Assembly (NCBI GenBank): GCA_021324335.1 | Contig: JAJPJH010000035.1 | Coordinates: 1 to 62,895, forward strand | Direction: 5' to 3' | Origin: Gammaproteobacteria bacterium | Lineage (GTDB): Bacteria > Pseudomonadota > Gammaproteobacteria > DSM-16500 | Length of the DNA stretch: 62,895 nucleotides | Shown here: positions 1 to 6,920 of the stretch, piece by piece | Layout of the letters: each line of letters opens with the position of its first letter | How positions within the stretch are numbered: position 1 is the first letter of the stretch | Made by a program: the position numbers and the translations under genes | Notes under the pieces: generated by a model | The model's database searches: none | What the model saw: the letters and a program-made list of their open reading frames with translations, nothing else | What the model was told of the DNA's origin: nothing

Positions 1-234
1 CAGTAAATAAAGATAAGCTTCACGTTGGGCTATCGTTGTTTTGTAAAGAATATCGACGATGGTTTCTTTGCGGATATCATTAATATGTGAACGAGGTTGT
101 AATTTCAGATGCTTTAAATCCATTTGGTTAAGAATCGCTTGGGGCAAATGAGCGATAAAAAATTCTCTAGCGACACGAAGATCGGACATTGCTGTTCTCA
201 CGAAAGTATCATGAGTATGATGAATAGTAGTCAT
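1..234 (-). CDS. Rpn family recombination-promoting nuclease / putative transposase, 5' part
   Basis: Only the first 78 codons are inside the window; the rest lies beyond position 1. The N-terminus has the typical pattern of the Rpn/PD-(D/E)XK transposase family: an HD..F opening, then SDLRVAREFFIAHLP, then a region ending in DIRKETIVDILYKT that matches the SDLLY-type segment before the nuclease core. Family members are DNA endonucleases that promote RecA-independent recombination and are scattered through genomes with mobile DNA. The ATG is preceded by AAGGAAAA. The catalytic core is outside the window, so activity cannot be judged. Confidence 0.75.
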   Translation of the reverse strand, partial: MTTIHHTHDTFVRTAMSDLRVAREFFIAHLPQAILNQMDLKHLKLQPRSHINDIRKETIVDILYKTTIAQREAYLYLL

Positions 235-364
235 TATTTTCCTTATCTTCCTTGTGAAATGAGTTGGAGAGGTGTCACTGCGTTCAGAATGATATGAAAA
301 TGCGTTGAAGCGGGACGGTTGTTGGCAGGTTTAGTTTTGGCGGTGAATTGGCTAGAATGTCTTG

Positions 365-400
365 AACCATATAACCTACCTTAATCTAGGTTATGTGGTT
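365..400. repeat. Long inverted repeat in the 235-503 intergenic region
   Basis: Two 14-base arms (365-378 and 387-400) pair with one G-T wobble around an 8-base loop. There is no T-run after either arm, so it is not a classical terminator. It lies about 100 bp upstream of the secreted-protein gene at 504 and could be an operator or a leader hairpin. The rest of 235-503 shows nothing I can name. Confidence 0.5.
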
Positions 401-503
401 AGTGACGGAACCAGGAAGTCGCACACCTGACCGGCGCGCCTATTTCAACGCAGTGTGTTGGAAAAATCAACAACATTTCTTGTCTTTTTAAGGACGAACT
501 TGT

Positions 504-926
504 ATGGATAAGAATTTATTTTCTGTTACTGCTCTGTTGTTTTTTTCATTGGTTTCTCTGAGTTTTGCTGAAACGTGTCCGAGTGTTCAAGATATTCAAG
601 AAAGTCTTCATCATGGATGGAGGATGTATGACAGTGATGACAATACACCTTTAGCCTCTACACGTATAACGCAATTTGTCAAAGGTGCAAAACAATTTAC
701 CCTCGCAGAATGGCCGAATGCCCAGGCTCCTAAACGGACAGTGCATTGTTATTATCGTGATAATAATGGCTCGCAATTAGAAGCGTATCTTGCGAAAGAT
801 AATTTTGTGCCAACGAATACCAATCATTATTGGTATCCGGTGAGTGGGTCGATGCATTGCGCAGCGGGTGCGGATAAATGTTTGTTTACATCAGGATGGC
901 AGGGAAAGCAGTTGGCGAAGAAATAG
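504..926 (+). CDS. Small secreted protein of unknown function (possibly DUF3757-like)
   Basis: The 140-residue product begins with a clear Sec signal peptide (hydrophobic core LLFFSLVSLSFA, cleavage before ETCPS). The mature part is about 118 residues with four cysteines (near 25, 82, 118 and 124), suggesting two disulfides in the periplasm or outside the cell. The opening CPSVQDI..S..HGWRMYDSD and the central FTLAEWPNA remind me of DUF3757 proteins of Legionella and Coxiella, but this is from memory. AAGGA lies about 10 bases before the ATG. It is monocistronic and converges on the next gene. Confidence 0.6.
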   Translation: MDKNLFSVTALLFFSLVSLSFAETCPSVQDIQESLHHGWRMYDSDDNTPLASTRITQFVKGAKQFTLAEWPNAQAPKRTVHCYYRDNNGSQLEAYLAKDNFVPTNTNHYWYPVSGSMHCAAGADKCLFTSGWQGKQLAKK

Positions 927-977
927 CTTGATGGAAGGGCCATGTCAATTAATGGTTAATTGGCATGGCCAACAAAC

Positions 978-2453
978 TTAGAGTGGTATTGTCATTGGTT
1001 TTTTTTCGGACCGTTCTGCTTGCTGTTCTACCTCTGTCTCTTTTTTTGTCCCCACTGATTGTTTGAATACGGTATTTGATTGTAATCCTTCTGTTTTTAT
1101 CAGGGTGTTTTCATGAGAAGGTGGTAGCGGACATTGTCTATCTTGCATTGCCTCTTCATACGATGGCGGTAACTGGTTTTTATATGCCAGGAGATTTGCT
1201 TTATAAATGTGATGCAATTGAATTTGATTCGTATCCGACCATGTTTCTAATAGCTTATATAATTCATTCGCCTTTTCTTCTAAAGAAGTAATAAATTTTC
1301 TCAATAGTTCTTTTTTAGGATGATCGCTAATGATTAATTGAAATGCTTGATCGAGAACACTATTTGCCTGTTCGTAGAATTGGCTAACAAGATGGTCTAT
1401 TTCCTTCTTGTTCTTTAAACGCGATCTAAAAGAGCTTTTCAACAACTTCTCTAATTTTACCCTTGTTTCCTTGTAATTGACACATGAACAAAAGAAAGTC
1501 CCATATTTATCTCCTAATTTAGCAGCTTCTTGAAAAAAACTTTTTGCTTGTTCTTTATGGGTAGTGGCATCTCCCAAGGCAGCTAGAGCATGTGGTTTAT
1601 ATTGATCATGCTGACTGATTTGGGTTAAACACTCTGTAAGATAGTCTTTATAATCCAGGTTGTTAGTAGAAAGGAGCTTATTATTTAGCGACCAAATATA
1701 GGCTACTACTTCCTCGGGAGTTTTATTGGCTAATGAAGTTTTTACTTCGATTTTAGTGGGAATTGTGAGATGTTGAGAGGAAAAAGCAAGGATAATGTCT
1801 TGTTTTTCTTTTTCAGATAGCTTAGAGCAGGCTAAAAGTGCTGGAATAGAATGTATGATATTTATACTTAAAACAACGCTTGATGGGGGTAAATTTTTCT
1901 CTTCAAGAAGAGTGTAGGTTAGAAATAATAACACAGCGGGAAGAAGGCCTTCCTTTTTAGTTTGAGATCTAGGAAGATAATCGAAGGCAGGGAGTTGATT
2001 AATAAAATCTAATAGTAGATAGGATAGTTGAGAGGACCGTCTGCTTATTCTTGTCGCGATTTCATGAATTTCGCGAAGTACATCAGGTTGTGTTGCTATT
2101 AAGTTATTTAAATTATCTATTGCTATTTGAATGTCGTTGGCGTTGGTTGTTGTTATGTGTGCGAGTTTTCCTAGACACTCTATGAATTGGGTGAAGTGGT
2201 TGAGGTTTTTCATTACCTCTTTTTTATATTCGGAGAAGGTTTCCTGGTAGGCTGCTGCTTTTTCAGGATCATAAAGAGCTATTTCCTGGATTTTTTCATT
2301 TATCTTTTCATAGAAGAAGCGTTCCTCCAGTAGGTTTTGATGGGGAGGATGATTATAGATATCTAGTAAAATATTACTAAATTGTCTGTATGTTAATTCT
2401 GCTAAATTAATATCTGAATTAATATTTAGGTTATAGATAGAATGGGATTGCAT
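978..2453 (-). CDS. Orphan 491-residue protein with a PPxY motif; candidate effector
   Basis: I recognise no catalytic domain. The protein is largely helical and hydrophilic, without signal peptide or clear membrane segment. Near the C-terminus is LPPSYEEAM, a PPxY motif of the kind bound by WW domains of NEDD4-type ubiquitin ligases, with a second PP segment (PLPPSHEN) shortly after. The last 40 residues are polar and rich in glutamate (ETEVEQQAERSE), resembling the E-block of Dot/Icm secretion signals. GGGAG precedes the ATG at good spacing. Upstream, TTGACT (2511-2516 on this strand) is a -35 candidate. Size, composition and orphan status fit a secreted effector, but this is inference. Confidence 0.65.
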   Translation of the reverse strand: MQSHSIYNLNINSDINLAELTYRQFSNILLDIYNHPPHQNLLEERFFYEKINEKIQEIALYDPEKAAAYQETFSEYKKEVMKNLNHFTQFIECLGKLAHITTTNANDIQIAIDNLNNLIATQPDVLREIHEIATRISRRSSQLSYLLLDFINQLPAFDYLPRSQTKKEGLLPAVLLFLTYTLLEEKNLPPSSVVLSINIIHSIPALLACSKLSEKEKQDIILAFSSQHLTIPTKIEVKTSLANKTPEEVVAYIWSLNNKLLSTNNLDYKDYLTECLTQISQHDQYKPHALAALGDATTHKEQAKSFFQEAAKLGDKYGTFFCSCVNYKETRVKLEKLLKSSFRSRLKNKKEIDHLVSQFYEQANSVLDQAFQLIISDHPKKELLRKFITSLEEKANELYKLLETWSDTNQIQLHHIYKANLLAYKNQLPPSYEEAMQDRQCPLPPSHENTLIKTEGLQSNTVFKQSVGTKKETEVEQQAERSEKKPMTIPL

Positions 2454-2489
2454 AGAGTTTTCTCCCTTTTATTTGTGTGTTTTTTAAGG

Positions 2490-2506
2490 TTAATAGATTT
2501 ATTAAT
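2490..2506. repeat. TTAAT direct repeat in the promoter region of the PPxY gene
   Basis: TTAAT occurs at 2490-2494 and 2502-2506, a 12-bp period, just downstream of a TTGACT -35 candidate of the gene at 978-2453. It resembles the TTAA-based direct repeats bound by PmrA in Legionella and Coxiella, but the period is one base longer than the 11 bp I remember, so the resemblance is weak. Confidence 0.25.
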
Positions 2507-2536
2507 AGAGAGTCAATAAAATTCACAGACTAAGAT

Positions 2537-2573
2537 ATCTTCTCTCCATAGCAGAAATTTAGCTAAAGGTGTG
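2537..2573. repeat. Left copy of a 37-bp direct repeat flanking the SET gene
   Basis: This 37-bp segment matches 3995-4031 at 34 of 37 positions in the same orientation. Read on the minus strand it encodes the same tail (PLAKFLLW.ED) as the VapC-like remnant at 3986-4156. The two copies bracket the SET-domain gene and its promoter. Confidence 0.8.
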
Positions 2574-2638
2574 AGTGACTGTTATTTTTATTCATGCTAT
2601 ATTCTATTCTCAGTGGCGAGTAGAAAATAATTTCAGTT

Positions 2639-2661
2639 CGATTAATTTTTCTCATTAATCG
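2639..2661. repeat. Inverted repeat in the leader of the SET gene
   Basis: Perfect 8-bp arms (CGATTAAT and ATTAATCG) are separated by 7 bp and lie just before the ribosome binding site GAGGA of the SET-domain gene. It could be an operator or an mRNA hairpin that affects translation. Confidence 0.45.
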
Positions 2662-2680
2662 AAAATCGAGGACAATAATT

Positions 2681-4009
2681 ATGACTACAACCCGTTTAGT
2701 TCCTTTATTCGATGCACCTTTTCCTCCTGCTATCAATGTCTCTTATCATTTTCCTTCCGACAATGTCATTCAAATGCATCCACAAGATTTTGCATGGCAA
2801 CATGGGATGATAGCTTGGACGGAAACAGTGCTAATTGATAAAAATCAGCTGGTAATGATAACCGATATATCAAAAAAAATTTCTTGCCCCATTATTAGTG
2901 AGCAAGGATTAAAAGAGGTACTCCACCGAACGCGAGTGAATAGCGATAATCTCGTTATTTCTTACATGAATGATTCTATTGGTTGGGGTGTATTTACCAG
3001 GGAATTTATTGCCAAGGATGATTATGTGTCTCTCTATGGTGCTGTTTTTAAACCCAGTGATGGAAGAGAAGGGGCGAAAGGAGGCACTGATTATGCTATA
3101 AGAATGGAGAATGCTGAGGGTAGGCAAGTTGCTGTAGAAGATGCCAAGGATTATGGGAATGTAAGTCGCTTTTTTCAGCATGCACCGATGCCTAGTAAAT
3201 TTGCACCTTACTTGCTTGCAACGGATATTACTATTGCTGATTATGAGTTTAAATCTAAGGAAATTAAAGAAAGTGTTATTAAGGCTAATTTGATTTTTCA
3301 TAGTTTTAAATATCAAGGAATACCTATTTTTATATTTTCAGCTCTCGAAGATATTCAAAAAAATACATGGTTGACTTTTGATTATGGTGAATATTGGTTA
3401 AGTGAAAATAAACATCCTTATTTAATTCATAAAGACGGGACGCTTGTTGATTCGACAGAATATAGTATAAAAAAATGGGTTGTTAAAGGCATATCTGATG
3501 ATATGGTCTGGAAAGGTGTTATTGAAAAAAATAAGATTGCTTCACTTTTTTCTACTGGTTTTACTCTTTCATCCTCGAATGCACCCGATAGAGGTGGTTG
3601 GGATATTTCTGGGGAGGAGTTTAAACAAGCATTTGAGAAAACCCCTAAAACTTCTCCCTATATCTTTTTAGATAAACTTATAAAGTCTGAAGTATTAAGT
3701 TCTCAACAAGGACTTTTTTCTGAGTATGCTAAGCAAATATGTGCTGAATTATCTAATATCACCTCGGCATTTGGAAAATTAAATTGGCACTATACTCAAA
3801 AGAGTGATATTGCTTATTTACATCATGATGATGCAAAGGTTATCCAGGAAATAAAAAATTATTTAGATAACTGCCGATTTAAAACACAAGCAGGTCATGA
3901 TAAAAAAACTAAGCAGCCATTGTTATATGTGCATAAACCTAAGCTTAGTGAATTGCGGAAGATAGTCCCCCTTCCATCTGAATCGCTAAGAAGCATCTTC
4001 TCCCCATAG
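2681..4009 (+). CDS. SET-domain protein, candidate secreted lysine methyltransferase
   Basis: The 442-residue protein contains a SET domain at about residues 95-240. The visible motifs are GWGVFTREFIAKDDYV (101-116), followed by SLYG (117-120); GNVSRFFQHA (159-168), which replaces the usual RFxNHS motif; ANLIFHSF (202-209); and LTFDYGEYW (231-239), which holds the presumed catalytic tyrosine. SET enzymes transfer methyl groups from S-adenosylmethionine to protein lysines, mainly in eukaryotes; the Legionella effector RomA modifies host histone this way. The C-terminal 200 residues match nothing I know. There is no signal peptide. GAGGA precedes the ATG. The gene is flanked by direct repeats derived from a vapC-like gene, a sign of acquisition. 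The changed N/H motif could affect activity. Confidence 0.75.
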   Translation: MTTTRLVPLFDAPFPPAINVSYHFPSDNVIQMHPQDFAWQHGMIAWTETVLIDKNQLVMITDISKKISCPIISEQGLKEVLHRTRVNSDNLVISYMNDSIGWGVFTREFIAKDDYVSLYGAVFKPSDGREGAKGGTDYAIRMENAEGRQVAVEDAKDYGNVSRFFQHAPMPSKFAPYLLATDITIADYEFKSKEIKESVIKANLIFHSFKYQGIPIFIFSALEDIQKNTWLTFDYGEYWLSENKHPYLIHKDGTLVDSTEYSIKKWVVKGISDDMVWKGVIEKNKIASLFSTGFTLSSSNAPDRGGWDISGEEFKQAFEKTPKTSPYIFLDKLIKSEVLSSQQGLFSEYAKQICAELSNITSAFGKLNWHYTQKSDIAYLHHDDAKVIQEIKNYLDNCRFKTQAGHDKKTKQPLLYVHKPKLSELRKIVPLPSESLRSIFSP

Positions 4010-4156
4010 CAAAAATTTAGCTAAAGGTATGTTGCTTAAAGATTTATAAAGCATCCGATCAGCGGTTACTAATGCGCACTGTTCAATTTGTGCTAAAGCG
4101 ACATATAAACTATCATAGAGTGTGAGATTGCAAATATAATTGCTTGGTAATTTCAT
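3986..4156 (-). pseudogene. 3' remnant of a VapC-type PIN-domain toxin gene
   Basis: A 56-codon reading frame encodes a PIN-domain C-terminus: LTLYDSLYVALAQIEQ, ALVTADRMLYKSL and a terminal LAKFLLWGEDAS. The YDSLYVALA and LVTADR blocks hold acidic metal-binding residues in VapC toxins. A full toxin has about 130 residues, so roughly the first 75 are missing and no antitoxin gene is next to it. Its 3' end overlaps the end of the SET gene on the other strand, and the last ~37 bp are repeated at 2537-2573. An in-frame ATG exists, but I regard this as a dead fragment. Confidence 0.75.
3995..4031. repeat. Right copy of the 37-bp direct repeat flanking the SET gene
   Basis: Partner of 2537-2573 with three mismatches. 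It covers the last codons of the SET gene on the plus strand and the last codons of the VapC remnant on the minus strand, so the SET stop codon lies inside repeat-derived sequence. Confidence 0.8.
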
Positions 4157-4164
4157 TGTTTCAT

Positions 4165-4380
4165 GCTACATTCCCCGCCGCGATGTAACAGGTGACGGGA
4201 AATTGGTGCGCTTACCTGCAATGCCAATGCTGCCCCCGCAACGGTAATCATTTTTAATATCACAATAAGCCACTGTGTGTCATCACATGGGAAGGTGTTG
4301 ATAGTCATGATGTTATTATCATGAAAGTGAAAGCCCGGAGACCGGCCTGCTACAGATCTCATTTAACCATGTAGCGGAGG
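4165..4380 (+). promoter_or_regulatory. Cobalamin (B12) riboswitch
   Basis: The conserved blocks of the adenosylcobalamin riboswitch appear in order: the B12 box GCTGCCCCCGCAACGGTAA (about 4229-4247), AAGCCACTG (about 4267-4275), GGGAAGG (about 4289-4295) and GAAAGCCCGGAGACCGGCC (about 4329-4347). Downstream, GCTAC (4349-4353) can pair with GTAGC (4371-4375), directly abutting the ribosome binding site GGAGG (4376-4380). This suggests control of translation start of the receptor gene at 4388, with B12 binding turning expression off. Confidence 0.95.
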
Positions 4381-4387
4381 GCTTCAC

Positions 4388-6319
4388 ATGAAAATGCGCA
4401 AGGGACGTTTTTTATCTTTTTTTATTGCCATACCTATTATTAGTGTTGTTAGTGCAGCTGTTATCGAACAGCAGGATCATCTTATTCCACCCGTAATCGT
4501 CAAAGCGGTGAAAAAAATTCACCCCTCACTCACGAGTGGTCCGCAAACCATTATCACGCAACAGCAAATCGCGACGGCTGGCGAGACGAATTTATCACAA
4601 GTGCTGCAAAATCTCGGTAGTGTGCAATTGCAAGATATCACAGGCAATGGCAGTCAAGTGTCCTTGAGCATGCGCGGATTTGGTGCGAATGCGACGAGCA
4701 ATACCTTAATGTTGATTAATGGTATTCCTATTACTAATCCAGATATGGCGCCACCGGATTTGAATTCTGTTCCCTTGTACGATATTCAGTACATTGAAAT
4801 TGTTGCAGGTAGTGAAAGTGTATTATATGGGGATCAGGCCGTCGGCGGGATTGTGAATATTGTGACACGTGAACAAGTGCATGAAAAAGCCATCATGTCG
4901 TGTGCAGCGGGTAGTTATAATCAATATAGCTGTTATGTGAGCTTCAATAACCATTATGAGCAGCTTAAAAATCTCATCACGTTTGGTGATTATCGTAGTG
5001 ATAATTATCGGGAACATAATCATTATGATCAGCAAGTAGTATCTGGTCGTTTAGATTTTCCTTATCGAGAAAATAAACTGAGTTTCGATTACAAAATCGC
5101 GAATGAATATATGCAGTATCCTGGTGCATTGACAGCAGAACAAGTACGGCAGAATCGGCAGCAAGCGAGTGACGCAACGGATTATTTTCGCGATTGGAGC
5201 GGTTTTTTTCATGGCAGATTGCAACAATCACTCAATGAAAATTGGAAATTAGAAACGGATTTGGCACGGCGTGAAATGCACGGTCATGGTGTATTGTATT
5301 CACAGTTTAATCAATCACGAAATACTAATTATTTACGACCAGAACTTAAAGGTCTTATCGGTCCTGCGAAAGTGATGGGCGGGTTGGATGTGGAAGATGA
5401 TAATTATCATTTGGGGAGTCAACTAGGATTAACAGCAAATAATCAGCAAAAATACGGCTTATTTGGATTAACTACCCTCCCTCTTCAACCTCGATGGGCT
5501 ATATCAGTAGGTGCACGTGGTGCGGAGCAGACGAGTCATGTGGAATCTTCTCCTGATGATAATTTGATTAATCGTGCTTTTGCGACGACGCTAGGAACGA
5601 CTTATCAATTAATGCAAGACATGGTTATTTATTTGCGTCGTGCAGAAAGTTTTCGTTTTCCTAAAGCTGATGAGAATGCCTCTACCTCCACGGGAATTAC
5701 GGGTTTAAGAACTCAGCGCGGTGTAGCTTATGAAACAGGCGTTCATCTTGAGCGTGAAAAATATTCAGCAGCGCTGGGTATTTATCAGTTAAATTTACGT
5801 GATGAAATTGCATTTGATCCTACCCAAACGGAAGAGCAGCCTTTTGGTTCTAATCGTAATCTTTCTCCGACGGTGCGCCGGGGTTTTAATTTATCGGGGA
5901 GTGATAGAATCACTAATAAATTAACGTTGAATGGCCAATATAATTTTGTGGATGCTGAATTTCAAAACGGAATTAATCAAGGTAATCGCATTCCATTGGT
6001 ATCAGAAAATATTGTCCGTACCGGATTGGATTACCAGATGGCGCTGCATTGGAATATTTACTCTGAGGCGGTTTATACTGGCAGTCAATATTCAGCCAAT
6101 GATGATGCGAATATAGCGGGAAAAATTGGCGGCTATGTGACAGTGAATGGTAATTTGCGTTATGTGAATAAGCAATTAACGGCGTCTTTACATATTAATA
6201 ATATTTTTAATAAATACTATTATCTTTATACGGTGTATGAATCGGATATGCAGAGTGTGTTTTTCTATCCGGCACCCGGGAGAAATATTACTTTGACAGT
6301 TAATTATGCTTTCATCTAG
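4388..6319 (+). CDS. btuB: BtuB-like TonB-dependent vitamin B12 receptor
   Basis: The 643-residue outer-membrane protein has a signal peptide, a TonB-box-like segment (PPVIVKA, about 34-40), a plug domain (QVLQNLGSVQLQDI, SLSMRGFGAN, LMLINGIPI, and ESVLYGDQAVGGIVNIVTR) and a C-terminal barrel ending in LTVNYAFI. TonB-dependent receptors import scarce ligands across the outer membrane using energy passed on by TonB. The B12 riboswitch directly upstream makes cobalamin or a cobinamide the likely ligand. The length is close to that of E. coli BtuB. The last codons overlap the tonB start by 14 bases, so the two are co-transcribed. Confidence 0.88.
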   Translation: MKMRKGRFLSFFIAIPIISVVSAAVIEQQDHLIPPVIVKAVKKIHPSLTSGPQTIITQQQIATAGETNLSQVLQNLGSVQLQDITGNGSQVSLSMRGFGANATSNTLMLINGIPITNPDMAPPDLNSVPLYDIQYIEIVAGSESVLYGDQAVGGIVNIVTREQVHEKAIMSCAAGSYNQYSCYVSFNNHYEQLKNLITFGDYRSDNYREHNHYDQQVVSGRLDFPYRENKLSFDYKIANEYMQYPGALTAEQVRQNRQQASDATDYFRDWSGFFHGRLQQSLNENWKLETDLARREMHGHGVLYSQFNQSRNTNYLRPELKGLIGPAKVMGGLDVEDDNYHLGSQLGLTANNQQKYGLFGLTTLPLQPRWAISVGARGAEQTSHVESSPDDNLINRAFATTLGTTYQLMQDMVIYLRRAESFRFPKADENASTSTGITGLRTQRGVAYETGVHLEREKYSAALGIYQLNLRDEIAFDPTQTEEQPFGSNRNLSPTVRRGFNLSGSDRITNKLTLNGQYNFVDAEFQNGINQGNRIPLVSENIVRTGLDYQMALHWNIYSEAVYTGSQYSANDDANIAGKIGGYVTVNGNLRYVNKQLTASLHINNIFNKYYYLYTVYESDMQSVFFYPAPGRNITLTVNYAFI

Positions 6320-6872
6320 GTATTTTTATTTTTCATTGCTAGGACATGGGCTGCTGCTGGTTTGGATGATGGTGCAGATAGTATGGATGTATCGAATGCA
6401 AGAACAGCCGGCAGCTTATGTGCAGGCTTATTCGTATCAATTGCAGGGAGGTAAAACTGTGTCATTCCCGCGTAGGCGGGAACCTATTCATCCTATTCAC
6501 ATGCGCCAGCGCATTGCACCCAGCCCCGGTATCCTATTTAAAATGGGTTCCCGCCTGCGCGGGAATGACGCGGGGGGGAGAAAAATGGAAGCCGAAAAAA
6601 CTATCCTATCCATCTTACACGCCGCTATCGCAACGAAACAAAATTACCCCGATAGTGCATTAGAATTAAAACAATCCGGAACAGTCCAAATTCGATTTTT
6701 ACTTTACCCCGACGGCCACCTTGAACATATCACTGTGATACAAAGCAGTGGTATCATTTCCTTAGATGAAGCTGCCTTAAATGCAGTGCGGGCAATTTCG
6801 CCAGTCAAAGAAGTTGGAAAATATTTACAAAAAGAAGACTATTTTTCCGTGAATGTAGTGTTTGAGCAGTAA
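6306..6872 (+). CDS. tonB: TonB family protein with an in-frame palindromic repeat insertion
   Basis: The 188-residue protein has an N-terminal membrane anchor (about 8-29) and a C-terminal TonB domain (about 100-188) with SGTVQIRFLLYPDG, VIQSSGIISLDEAALNAV and the final FSVNVVFEQ. TonB couples the inner-membrane proton gradient to outer-membrane receptors, here most likely the upstream BtuB. The usual Pro/Lys-rich linker is missing; instead residues about 52-88 are encoded by a compound palindromic repeat (6461-6569). The reading frame stays open through it. The protein is short for TonB, so it is unclear whether it spans the periplasm. Confidence 0.8.
   Translation: MLSSRYFYFSLLGHGLLLVWMMVQIVWMYRMQEQPAAYVQAYSYQLQGGKTVSFPRRREPIHPIHMRQRIAPSPGILFKMGSRLRGNDAGGRKMEAEKTILSILHAAIATKQNYPDSALELKQSGTVQIRFLLYPDGHLEHITVIQSSGIISLDEAALNAVRAISPVKEVGKYLQKEDYFSVNVVFEQ
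6461..6569. repeat. Compound palindromic repeat element inside tonB
   Basis: Two 24-bp inverted units (6461-6484 and 6546-6569, one mismatch) start and end with GTCATTCCCGC and GCGGGAATGAC. Each unit is itself a small hairpin with a TTCCCGC/GCGGGAA stem. The same unit occurs once at 56574-56599. Repeats of this GTCATTCCCGC type are common between genes in many proteobacteria; here one lies within a coding frame, as Rickettsia palindromic elements do. Confidence 0.9.
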
Positions 6873-6920
6873 TCATTTCTATAATAAACTGTTCTTTACC
6901 TTATCTCGAAGGATACCAGC

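Noticed and set aside
2490..2661. PmrA boxes before the two effector-like genes
   Set aside because: TTAAT repeats are present but their periods (12 and 13 bp) differ from the 11-bp period I know, and such motifs arise easily in AT-rich DNA.
4153..4362. Open frame of 69 codons on the minus strand
   Set aside because: It is antisense to the conserved B12 riboswitch and its codons follow RNA structure, not protein coding.
6418..6663. Second open frame across the palindromic repeat in tonB
   Set aside because: Its CHSRVGGN and VPACAGMT text is the well-known chance translation of this repeat family; the TonB domain is in the other frame.
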